Source: Pseudomonadota bacterium (lineage in GTDB: Bacteria; Pseudomonadota; Gammaproteobacteria; Arenicellales; Poriferihabitantaceae). From it: a stretch of 5,674 nt of DNA. Where the stretch lies: positions 1 through 5,674 of the forward strand of contig JAAELZ010000916.1 in NCBI GenBank assembly GCA_024226105.1, given 5' to 3'. The notes under the pieces are model-generated. The model ran no database searches. It saw nothing but the letters and a program-made list of their open reading frames with translations, and was not told the DNA's origin. The translations under genes and the position numbers were made by a program. Shown here in pieces: positions 1 to 5,674 of the stretch; the first letter of the stretch is position 1, and each line of letters opens with the position of its first letter.

Positions 1-630
1 CTCTCCATAGAGGTCGAGGACAGGTACACGCATATCTGCAAACGGGAAAGGTGTTTGCAGTGATTGACGATAATCTGTTGCCCCGCCACCCATGATAATA
101 TAACCGTCGATTTTTGAATCATTGCTGTTATTCAACCAGTCATTGGCCATGTGGGCCCCACAACTATGTGCCGCGAGAATGATGGGTTTCTCAGAGTTTT
201 CAGCGATATACGCAATCGCGGCCTCAATACGGCCGCGAGAATATTTAAATAAAGGTACATAGTCATAATATAAGCGGCCTTTTGGCAATACCGGCATTTG
301 AACCGAGAGAGTCGACCAGCCCGTGTCGACCAGCCCGGTTCGCAAAGGACCGGCTACTTCCTGCCAGTCCGGATGATAACCGCGACCGTGTAAAATGATA
401 ATTGTGCCTTTATCCTGGTCTTCATTGATGGTGTGGATACCCAAAAACGGATGATCATTTGCTTCTAACCAGACGGGTTCCCCGTCGAAAATATCATCCA
501 CAATTTGCTCTGCCAGCCGTGCCTCACGAGCGTAATCAGGCTGCTTGTCGGCGTATACCGGGGAGCTAAAAAGTGCACAATACAGCAATGTCAGACATAA
601 GGGTCGTAAGGGATTTAGCCTGTTTATCAT
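1..630 (-). CDS. Exported alpha/beta hydrolase, DUF3530-like (3' end cut by window edge)
   Basis: This minus-strand frame opens at ATG 628-630 and stays open to the window edge, giving 210 residues without the C-terminus. Residues 1-27 form a signal peptide: a basic start (MINRLNPLRP), a hydrophobic core and a likely cleavage after VYA (25-27), so the product is probably periplasmic. Residues 76-82 (TIIILHG) are a typical beta-strand plus oxyanion HG motif. They are followed by HPDWQ (86-90), GWSTLSVQMP (104-113) and a nucleophile elbow AHSCG with Ser156. The HG..HPDW / GW.TLS.Q.P pattern is what I know from the DUF3530 family, whose substrate is not established. The acid and histidine of the triad must lie beyond the edge. 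AAGGA at 641-645, ten bases from the ATG, supports the start. It is the last visible gene of the LPS-core row, which hints at an envelope role, but this is inference. Confidence 0.85.
   Translation of the reverse strand, partial: MINRLNPLRPLCLTLLYCALFSSPVYADKQPDYAREARLAEQIVDDIFDGEPVWLEANDHPFLGIHTINEDQDKGTIIILHGRGYHPDWQEVAGPLRTGLVDTGWSTLSVQMPVLPKGRLYYDYVPLFKYSRGRIEAAIAYIAENSEKPIILAAHSCGAHMANDWLNNSNDSKIDGYIIMGGGATDYRQSLQTPFPFADMRVPVLDLYGE
311..338. repeat. Tandem 14-bp direct repeat inside the hydrolase gene
   Basis: The 13 bases GTCGACCAGCCCG occur at 311-323 and again at 325-337, with one base between them, so this is a 14-bp unit repeated twice with one difference at the last base. On the coding strand it covers residues around TGLVDTGWS. 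The unit length is not a multiple of three, so gain or loss of one copy would shift the frame. The present reading gives the expected family motif GWSTLS straight after the repeat, so the current state looks like the working form. Confidence 0.7.
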
Positions 631-683
631 GTAGTTATATTCCTTAAAGTGGCGGCGTTTCAAACTAGCTGAATGCCGGGTTT

Positions 684-839
684 TCAAAAATCGTCTTCTT
701 CAACTTCCAGATAAGCGAGGCTAACCAGTTTACCCAGAGATTCATTTAGATCGGTCCAGCGAGCCCTGTCAGCAATTTTTTCCTCAATCAGGGGTGTTTT
801 GGGCACTATTTGTATACGCCTGGTTTTTGGCCCGGACAA
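684..839 (-). CDS. Possible small acidic protein, unrecognised
   Basis: A minus-strand frame closed upstream by TAA near 875 runs to TGA at 684-686. It has no ATG. Candidate starts are TTG at 837-839 (51 residues) or GTG at 804-806 (40 residues), neither with a good ribosome binding site. The product reads like a real protein: a basic N-terminal part (PKTRRIQIVPKTP), then a helix-like stretch with RARWTDLNESLGKLVSLAY (residues 25-43 from TTG) and an acidic tail EVEEDDF. It lies between the second LPS kinase, five bases from that gene's stop if TTG is used, and the hydrolase 53 bases downstream, in the same orientation. I do not recognise the family. It could be a genuine mini-gene, a remnant of a longer gene, or chance. 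Coding-like composition is the only direct support. Confidence 0.35.
   Translation of the reverse strand: MSGPKTRRIQIVPKTPLIEEKIADRARWTDLNESLGKLVSLAYLEVEEDDF
811..839 (-). promoter_or_regulatory. Weak sigma70-like promoter candidate
   Basis: On the minus strand TTGTCC (834-839) and TATACA (811-816) are separated by exactly 17 bases, each matching four of six consensus positions. Transcription would start near 804-806, close to the GTG that could open the small ORF, and would lead into the hydrolase gene. Matches of this quality occur often by chance. Confidence 0.2.
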
Positions 840-858
840 TTCACTAAATATCCGGGCC
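829..858 (-). repeat. Hairpin around the stop codon of the second LPS kinase
   Basis: GGCCCGGA at 829-836 is the exact reverse complement of TCCGGGCC at 851-858, with a 14-base loop (837-850). The loop holds the TAG stop (844-846) of the kinase gene and the candidate TTG start (837-839) of the small ORF. On the transcribed strand it is followed by AAAAACC and not by a run of T, so it is not a classical intrinsic terminator. An mRNA-stability, processing or coupling role is possible. Confidence 0.5.
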
Positions 859-1542
859 GGGGTGTTGTTGATTTATTAAAGGCGCTAACGTCTGGTGTAT
901 TTTGGGTTGTCGCAACCAGTTTTTCATAAAACGAGACTGGTCTTTAATATGTGCGCGCCTAAATAATGCTTTGTTTTTATGCGCACGCGCCGCATCCAGA
1001 TCAATCACACAGAGTCGATCTTTCAGTAATAATATATTACTCGCCTTCAAATCGCCATGGGATAAATGGTGCGAGCGAAAAGATTCAAACAACTCAATAA
1101 TATTCGTTTTTAGAGTGATCAGCTCCGTAGCACTGATTTGGTTTACGGCCTGTTCAGACAAATAGTCGTGCAGTAATTCACCGGGGATATACTCGCAAAG
1201 AAACCATGAGCGAAGCTTAAATGGCCCCAGCCACTCCTGGATTACCGCCACGTTCGGCGCTGCGAATATCCCGGCGCGAGTGAACTCGATCGCCATCTTT
1301 CTACAATTATCAGCCCGGCTTTGTCTGAATGAGCGCCTTATTGCGTGCCAGATCCCTTGTGTATTATAGCGCTTAATGACGATTCGTCTGCCCTCAAACT
1401 CTGAGCGCCAGACTGTGGCCCCGATATCTTCTTTAAGTGAGGACTCAATTTGGCTATTGTCCTGCGCTATTCGTTGTAGCTCTTTTCTAAATTCAGGGGC
1501 ATCGTACTGATGCTCAACCTGATAGCGATAGCGTTTGAGCAT
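844..1542 (-). CDS. LPS core kinase-family protein (InaA/WaaP-type kinase fold)
   Basis: This 232-residue cytoplasmic protein has the small eukaryotic-like kinase fold used to phosphorylate LPS core sugars. The ATP-binding lysine is probably K57 in IVIKRYN. It is followed by the family-typical W-HAIRRSFRQSRA segment (65-77), a hinge-like FLCEYIPG (114-121), the catalytic loop HGDLKASN (162-169, with D164 and N169) and the metal-binding DLD (181-183). All key kinase residues are present, so it should be active. It resembles the extra kinases that follow waaP in pseudomonad core clusters, but which core hydroxyl it would modify cannot be told. It starts 33 bases after the WaaG-WaaP stop. The chosen ATG (1540-1542) has AGGGG ten bases upstream, and both lie inside a perfect inverted repeat that could mask them. 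The next in-frame Met is residue 83, too late. Family assignment is firm; substrate is unknown. Confidence 0.88.
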   Translation of the reverse strand: MLKRYRYQVEHQYDAPEFRKELQRIAQDNSQIESSLKEDIGATVWRSEFEGRRIVIKRYNTQGIWHAIRRSFRQSRADNCRKMAIEFTRAGIFAAPNVAVIQEWLGPFKLRSWFLCEYIPGELLHDYLSEQAVNQISATELITLKTNIIELFESFRSHHLSHGDLKASNILLLKDRLCVIDLDAARAHKNKALFRRAHIKDQSRFMKNWLRQPKIHQTLAPLINQQHPGPDI

Positions 1543-1558
1543 CAGTACGATGCCCCTG
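1494..1558. repeat. Perfect 24-bp inverted repeat over the kinase start
   Basis: Bases 1494-1517 are the exact reverse complement of 1535-1558, with a 17-base loop (1518-1534). The outer arm begins CAGGGGCATC on the + strand and the other arm ends GATGCCCCTG. On the minus-strand mRNA the upstream arm contains the AGGGG ribosome binding site (1553-1557) and the AUG (1540-1542) of the second kinase. The downstream arm encodes residues of that kinase (EHQYDAPE). The loop encodes RYRY from a doubled CGCTAT. No T run follows, so this is not an intrinsic terminator. Confidence 0.9.
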
Positions 1559-1575
1559 GTGTCCTGGCAAACGGC

Positions 1576-3600
1576 CTAGGCCGCATTCTGAGTGTGGGTT
1601 TGCGCCAGCGCAGGTTTCCGGCGCTTCTGCTCCGCCCGATACACGCGTTGGCCGCGCTTCTGAACATCTTTCCAGAAACGGATATCCTCAGACAGGGTTT
1701 CACGCAGAGGTTTACCCATATAAACAGACATAAATCGGAATAGATCACGCGTACTTAAATTCATATCCATACTGGAAAAATACAAACCAGATACGTCTTT
1801 GACGCGCCAGCGATAGGGGGTACGTTTACGTAACTGCATACGGTGCAAGTCAATCAGATGCATGCGGCTATTTTTCGGTGAAAGGTGGCCGTTTTCATCG
1901 TAGCCCCTTCGCAATAGAAAATGAATAAGGTAGTAATCCCTGTGGTTCGCACCGCTGTTGTGCATCACCCGGGTCGTATGTGCAAGGTGGTCAATAAGCC
2001 AGCGCTTGAAACGAATTTCAAATTTGTCATGGGGCGGCCGGGTTTTCCACTGGCCACAAAACTCTTCAAGGCTGATGGTGTTTTCCAGGGCCTCGGTTAT
2101 GATGAATGATTTGCGGCGAGCCGGGTTTCGGTTGACCATGCCGTAACCCGCAGGGGTCATGGTTTTGATGTTTATTCGGTCCAGGTGGTGAATTCCATGC
2201 CACTCATTTTGCGCGCCGATGACGGGCTTTTTCAAGTAACTCAGGTTTTTCAGAATCTCCCGCCAGCCTACCCCGGTATGGCTTTTAATATAGTAATTTT
2301 TTTTGTCGTGTGAAAATAGCACCGTCTGTCTGCCCGGTGCTTCACGAATAATTTCACCCTCTGTCTGCATGATATTCTGAATATCAAGCGGTTTAGCATA
2401 ATGTGTTACCAGCTCATCGCTCAGATAGATATCTTCGCCCAGAGGAGGGGTATCATCGACTATAGCTTCACTCTGGCTATGAGTTTGTACCCAGGCTTCC
2501 ATTGCGCTGACCGCTGTTTCGGGCATTTTGTACAAATCAGGATTTTTTCCATATTCCAGACCGTTTAGTCGCCAGACATCCCGCTTGTTAGATGTCAGCA
2601 TGTTCACCAGGCCCTGGTCTAGCAGCGTCTGTTCGAAGGGAGAGTACAAAATTAGCCCGGCATCCGCCTTGGCAATATGTGGAGCATAACCACAGACATC
2701 GGTGGCGATAACCGGCAAACCGGAAATAATCGCTTCGAGGATAACGGTACCCGTATTTTCACTATACGCCGGATGAATAAGCAGATCACCGGCAATCATT
2801 AGCTCGGGCACATCATCGCGCCCGCCAAGAAAAGAAACCCGATCACCCAGGCCCAGTTGCTCAATCTGTTTCTGATAGGCGCTGGTTGTATTGTCCTGTC
2901 CGACAATAAATAGCCGGGTATTGCCTTTCAGTTCACCAGGTAAATCGTGCATGGCTTTAATGGCGCGATCAAGACCTTTTGTTTTAAAACCGGAACCAAT
3001 AAATAAAAGTAGTTTTTCATTATTCAAGCCCAGTTCTTTGCGTTTACGCCTTCGTATTTTTTCATAATCTCCCCTTAATCGACGCGCCACATCCAGCGTG
3101 GGGGGCATCATCACGAACCGGCTTCTGGGGGTACCATAGTGTTGCTGATACACGCCCATTTCTCGCGATGAAAGTGAAAAAATGGTGGTGTCTTCGTGCG
3201 CGTGAAACACGCTGTGCTCGAAAGCATGCTGGTAGTGATAACGTGGCGTGATCCGATATATCGGGCCATAGCGTGGTTTGGCGCGGGCGATGTAGCAGTA
3301 ATCGGCACCATAATATATGTCCAGCCCGGGCATTTTGTTAAAGCCGACCACAGCATCAAAGTGCTCTTTGGAAATCGCTTTGTTGAAACGCCTGTGGAAC
3401 TGGGCGTTTCGGCCATGATTGGTAAAGCCAGAGGCATTCAAAATATGAATATTGATGCCCGGGGGTTTATCACCCTGCCACTTGGATACGTAAACCTCGA
3501 CGCTATGGCCACGCTCTACCGCTTCCAGCAGGATACGCAGAAAATCGCGCGCCAGCCCGGAATAGGGAAAATAATTGTAAAGAGCAAAAGCGAATCGCAT
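1576..3600 (-). CDS. waaG-waaP: Fused LPS core glycosyltransferase (WaaG) and LPS core heptose kinase (WaaP)
   Basis: One uninterrupted 674-residue frame carries two enzymes that are normally separate cytoplasmic proteins of LPS inner-core assembly. Residues 1-371 are a GT-B, GT4-family WaaG-type transferase: FPYSGLARDF (11-20), NHGRNA (61-66), VGFNKMPGLD (85-94), VGQD (233-236), HPAYSENTGTVILEA with the EX7E pair E281/E289, and TDVCGYA (300-306). Residues 372-390 look like a linker. Residues 391 to about 660 are a WaaP-type kinase: YYIKS with probable ATP lysine K439, GAQNEWHGIH (462-471), SFIITEAL (498-505), the catalytic NHRD (552-555), HFLL (560-563), IDLHR (583-587) and GLYFSSM (605-611). 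Each half matches the usual full length, so neither looks degraded. The ATG fits the normal WaaG N-terminus, although no strong ribosome binding site precedes it. galE lies 24 bases upstream, suggesting translation from one operon mRNA. Confidence 0.95.
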   Translation of the reverse strand: MRFAFALYNYFPYSGLARDFLRILLEAVERGHSVEVYVSKWQGDKPPGINIHILNASGFTNHGRNAQFHRRFNKAISKEHFDAVVGFNKMPGLDIYYGADYCYIARAKPRYGPIYRITPRYHYQHAFEHSVFHAHEDTTIFSLSSREMGVYQQHYGTPRSRFVMMPPTLDVARRLRGDYEKIRRRKRKELGLNNEKLLLFIGSGFKTKGLDRAIKAMHDLPGELKGNTRLFIVGQDNTTSAYQKQIEQLGLGDRVSFLGGRDDVPELMIAGDLLIHPAYSENTGTVILEAIISGLPVIATDVCGYAPHIAKADAGLILYSPFEQTLLDQGLVNMLTSNKRDVWRLNGLEYGKNPDLYKMPETAVSAMEAWVQTHSQSEAIVDDTPPLGEDIYLSDELVTHYAKPLDIQNIMQTEGEIIREAPGRQTVLFSHDKKNYYIKSHTGVGWREILKNLSYLKKPVIGAQNEWHGIHHLDRINIKTMTPAGYGMVNRNPARRKSFIITEALENTISLEEFCGQWKTRPPHDKFEIRFKRWLIDHLAHTTRVMHNSGANHRDYYLIHFLLRRGYDENGHLSPKNSRMHLIDLHRMQLRKRTPYRWRVKDVSGLYFSSMDMNLSTRDLFRFMSVYMGKPLRETLSEDIRFWKDVQKRGQRVYRAEQKRRKPALAQTHTQNAA

Positions 3601-3624
3601 GGTTTTCAGGATATCAACTTGATT

Positions 3625-4635
3625 TTAACGAGATTTCTGTTGCCGGGCCTGCCAGGCCTGCTCCCATTTAAAGGCGGTGCGGCAGATCAGCTCCAGGTCA
3701 TCGTTTTGAGGTATCCAGCCCAGCAGGTTTTTGATTTTTGTGTTGTCGGCGATTAAGCTCGGAGGGTCGCCCGGGCGCCTGTCCGCTTCAATTGCGGTAA
3801 AGTCTACCCCGCTGACTTTTTTTACCATCGCCACAACGTCCTTGACAGAATAGCCCTTGCCGTAACCACAATTGAGGCGTAATGATTTTCCGCCATCGGC
3901 GAGATACTCCAGCGCCTTCAAATGTGCGGAAGCGAGATCTTCGACGTGTATATAGTCACGCACGCAGGAGCCGTCCGGTGTATTGTAATCGGTACCAAAA
4001 AGCTTCATCTGATCGCGTTTACCGGTTGCTGCCTCGCATGCGACTTTTATAAGGTGCGTCGCTTCCGGGGTAGCCTGCCCAAGATTCCCGGCAACTTGAG
4101 CGCCAGCCGCATTGAAATAGCGTAAGGCGACAAAATTAAACGGTGTTTTTTGGCTTTGATACGCGAATGAAACATCGTTCAGCGTCATCTCGGTAATCAA
4201 CTTGCTGTTTCCGTAGGGGTTTATCGGTTTTAGCCCGGCGCTTTCTTTTACCTGTTCGGCGTCCGGTAAACCATAAACAGCCGCACTTGAAGAGAACACA
4301 AAGCGGGCAACATTGTTTTGCTCACATGCCCTGATTAAACGTAGCGACCCGACCACATTATTTTCATAGTACTTAAAAGGGTCGGAAACCGATTCAGGCA
4401 CAACGATGTAACCCGCAAAATGAATAACAGAATCTATCCTGTGGGTTTTGAGTAGTTGGTCGACCTTGTTTGAATCAGCAATATCACCCTCGACCAGTGT
4501 TGCCGCCGGATCAACAGCCCAGCGATGCCCCGAATAGAAATTGTCCAGCACGACAACTTGATGCCCGACGTCGATGAGTTGTTTAACCGTATGCGAGCCA
4601 ATGTATCCGGCGCCGCCTGTGACGAGAATATTCAT
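3625..4635 (-). CDS. galE: UDP-glucose 4-epimerase
   Basis: This 336-residue cytoplasmic, NAD-dependent extended short-chain dehydrogenase interconverts UDP-glucose and UDP-galactose. The Rossmann motif TGGAGYIGSH is at residues 6-15, with D31 N32 positioned to bind the adenosine ribose. HFAGYIVVPES (72-82), SSSAAVYG (115-122) and the catalytic Y141-x-x-x-K145 pair follow, then RYFNAAGA (172-179), the substrate-loop GTDYNTPDGSCVRDYIHV (214-231) and RRPGDPP (286-292). Length is normal for the family and no key residue is missing. The position equivalent to the E. coli GalE gate residue Tyr299 appears to be Leu294, which may allow N-acetylated sugars. It is the first gene of the minus-strand row, 24 bases ahead of waaG-waaP, so its likely job is to supply a sugar donor for the LPS core. 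No clear ribosome binding site precedes the ATG. Confidence 0.97.
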   Translation of the reverse strand: MNILVTGGAGYIGSHTVKQLIDVGHQVVVLDNFYSGHRWAVDPAATLVEGDIADSNKVDQLLKTHRIDSVIHFAGYIVVPESVSDPFKYYENNVVGSLRLIRACEQNNVARFVFSSSAAVYGLPDAEQVKESAGLKPINPYGNSKLITEMTLNDVSFAYQSQKTPFNFVALRYFNAAGAQVAGNLGQATPEATHLIKVACEAATGKRDQMKLFGTDYNTPDGSCVRDYIHVEDLASAHLKALEYLADGGKSLRLNCGYGKGYSVKDVVAMVKKVSGVDFTAIEADRRPGDPPSLIADNTKIKNLLGWIPQNDDLELICRTAFKWEQAWQARQQKSR

Positions 4636-4739
4636 AAAATCGAGATCAAATCAGGGTTTAAAGATTCTTTATGCGAGGAAGTTCGTATAATCACGGGAAT
4701 GATACCCGAATGTAGAACTTATCGCAGTTAAAATACCTT
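4636..4739. promoter_or_regulatory. Divergent intergenic region between galE and the aminopeptidase gene
   Basis: These 104 bases separate two outward-facing genes and must hold start signals for both unless the promoters lie further inside. The right-facing side has a perfect TATAAT. For galE, minus-strand candidates such as TATCAT (4699-4704) have only poor -35 partners, so its promoter could not be placed. An imperfect 13-base palindrome, GGGAATGATACCC (4695-4707), sits near the centre and might be an operator, though it is weak. Confidence 0.4.
4686..4691 (+). promoter_or_regulatory. Consensus -10 box for the aminopeptidase gene
   Basis: TATAAT matches the sigma70 -10 consensus exactly and lies 48 bases before the ATG at 4740. 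Transcription would start near 4698, leaving a leader of about 42 bases. The expected -35 position around 4663-4668 (GATTCT) does not match, and there is no TGn extension, so activity may depend on an activator or be modest. Confidence 0.45.
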
Positions 4740-5674
4740 ATGCAAAACAAAACCCGTCAGAACCCGGATGACAAAACACCGGGAAAGCAATCTCCGGAGA
4801 ATATCGCGCGAGACCTGGTCGAATTTATCGGACGTTCACCGACGCCATTCCACGTTGTTTCAAATATGTGTACGCAATTGCAGTCGGACGGTTACTCAGA
4901 ACAAAAACTTGATGAAGCGTCGCGCCAAAGCGGGCGGTTTTATTATCGCCGCAATGGTTCCAGTCTGATCGTAGTTTCGCTTAATGCGCCGCTGGAACAG
5001 GGGTTTTCACTGGTCGGTGCGCATACCGACAGCCCTTGTTTGAAACTCAAACCAAACGCGGCTTATAAAAAACACGGCTATCTTCAACTGGGTGTCGAGG
5101 TATACGGCGGTGCCCTGTTAACGCCCTGGTTTGACAGAGATTTATCAATCGCAGGCCGTCTCACCGCCACAGATAAAGGCGGAAAACTGCTTACCCGGCT
5201 GATCGATTTTCAGCGGCCACTGGGTAGCATCCCCAGCCTGGCGATACATCTAAACCGGGAGGTTAATGAAAAAAATGAAATCAATAAACAAAATCATTTG
5301 CCCCCGGTTATGGGCCTCATTGAAAAAGAACCGGACCTTGAAAGCCTGTTGCTAAAACAGCTCGCTAAACAGTATCCACAGGAAACTTACGATAGTATTC
5401 TGGCTTTTGAGCTAAGTTTGTACGATACACAGCCGCCCGCTATTATCGGCCTGCAGCAAAACCTGGTGGCATCACCGCGCCTGGATAACCTGTTGAGCAG
5501 TTATATCGGCCTGCGTGCACTGCTGGAACACAGGCAAAAAAGCAACTGCCTGCTGGTATTGAGTGATCATGAAGAAGTCGGTAGTGCGACCGCCTCAGGC
5601 GCTGGCGGGCCTTTTCTGGAAACGGTATTACGCCAGATTTGCGGTGATGAAGCGACCTATCGAAAGGCGCTGGA
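4740..5674 (+). CDS. apeB: M18-family zinc aminopeptidase (3' end cut by window edge)
   Basis: The frame from ATG 4740 stays open to the edge, giving 311 complete codons; family members are usually about 430 residues, so roughly a quarter is missing. M18 enzymes are cytoplasmic, di-zinc aminopeptidases that remove N-terminal residues from peptides. Visible motifs are FIGRSPTPFHVV (29-40), GAHTDSPCLKLKP (93-105, with metal ligand H95), YGGALLTPWFDRDLSIAGR (122-140), AIHLNRE (168-174), ASPRLDN (244-250, with bridging D249) and SDHEEVGS (275-282, with E278 as probable base and E279 as metal ligand). The last Asp and His ligands fall outside. Residues 1-20 are a polar, non-conserved extension, but an in-frame TAG upstream and no other Met make this start the best one. 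No strong ribosome binding site is seen. It faces away from the LPS genes, and a link to them is not implied. Confidence 0.95.
   Translation, partial: MQNKTRQNPDDKTPGKQSPENIARDLVEFIGRSPTPFHVVSNMCTQLQSDGYSEQKLDEASRQSGRFYYRRNGSSLIVVSLNAPLEQGFSLVGAHTDSPCLKLKPNAAYKKHGYLQLGVEVYGGALLTPWFDRDLSIAGRLTATDKGGKLLTRLIDFQRPLGSIPSLAIHLNREVNEKNEINKQNHLPPVMGLIEKEPDLESLLLKQLAKQYPQETYDSILAFELSLYDTQPPAIIGLQQNLVASPRLDNLLSSYIGLRALLEHRQKSNCLLVLSDHEEVGSATASGAGGPFLETVLRQICGDEATYRKAL

Noticed and set aside
1494..1558. Rho-independent terminator between waaG-waaP and the kinase
   Set aside because: The stem is strong, but no T run follows on either strand and the downstream arm is coding sequence.
1494..1558. Insertion-sequence ends or an inversion junction
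   Set aside because: There is no transposase or target duplication, and the genes on both sides keep the same orientation and operon logic.
1572..1583. Perfect 12-bp palindrome CGGCCTAGGCCG at the waaG-waaP stop codon
   Set aside because: It allows only a 4-bp stem with a 4-base loop and has no T run. It is too small to call a terminator by itself, and the Ala-stop codons explain part of it.
1510..1748. Open frames on both strands across the waaG-waaP end and the kinase start
   Set aside because: They overlap the WaaP C-terminal coding region in other frames. Their apparent likeness to the kinase N-terminus (EHQYDAP) comes only from the inverted repeat.
3111..3437. A 108-codon minus-strand frame inside the WaaG half
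   Set aside because: It is in another frame within the glycosyltransferase coding sequence and has no independent support.
3646..3658. GGCCTGCCAGGCC palindrome in the galE C-terminal coding region
   Set aside because: The single central base leaves no workable RNA loop, and the bases are fully explained by coding sequence.
3196..3756. A 186-codon open frame on the plus strand
   Set aside because: It lies antisense to waaG-waaP and the end of galE, both firmly identified. It spans their junction and shows no recognisable motif, so it is a shadow.

Overview
The window looks like a chromosomal segment of a gammaproteobacterium, possibly aquatic. The evidence is an inner-core lipopolysaccharide (LPS) gene set of the WaaG/WaaP type, an M18 aminopeptidase and a DUF3530-type exported hydrolase, with moderate G+C and ordinary codon use. 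The genus cannot be named from the sequence. No tRNA, rRNA, CRISPR array, transposase or attachment site was seen, and no stretch over 300 bases lacks a gene.

Most of the window (1-4635) is a minus-strand gene row, read from right to left. It starts with galE (UDP-glucose 4-epimerase, 4635-3625). After 24 bases comes a 674-residue protein (3600-1576) in which a complete WaaG-type LPS core glycosyltransferase is joined to a complete WaaP-type LPS core heptose kinase. After 33 bases comes a second, smaller LPS-kinase-family protein (1542-844). A possible very small acidic protein follows (839 or 806 to 684). The last gene is an exported alpha/beta hydrolase of DUF3530 type (from 630, running off the left edge). 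Close spacing and shared orientation suggest one operon for building and phosphorylating the LPS core: GalE would supply a UDP-hexose, the WaaG half would add the sugar, and the two kinase units would phosphorylate the core.

To the right of galE, a 104-base divergent intergenic region holds a perfect TATAAT box pointing right. It leads into a plus-strand M18 zinc aminopeptidase (from 4740, cut by the right edge), probably an unrelated housekeeping gene.

The most unusual points are the WaaG-WaaP fusion and a perfect 24-bp inverted repeat with a 17-base loop (1494-1558). In the operon mRNA that repeat would bury both the ribosome binding site and the start codon of the second kinase. A smaller hairpin encloses the stop codon of that kinase, and a conserved-looking but unrecognised mini-ORF follows.
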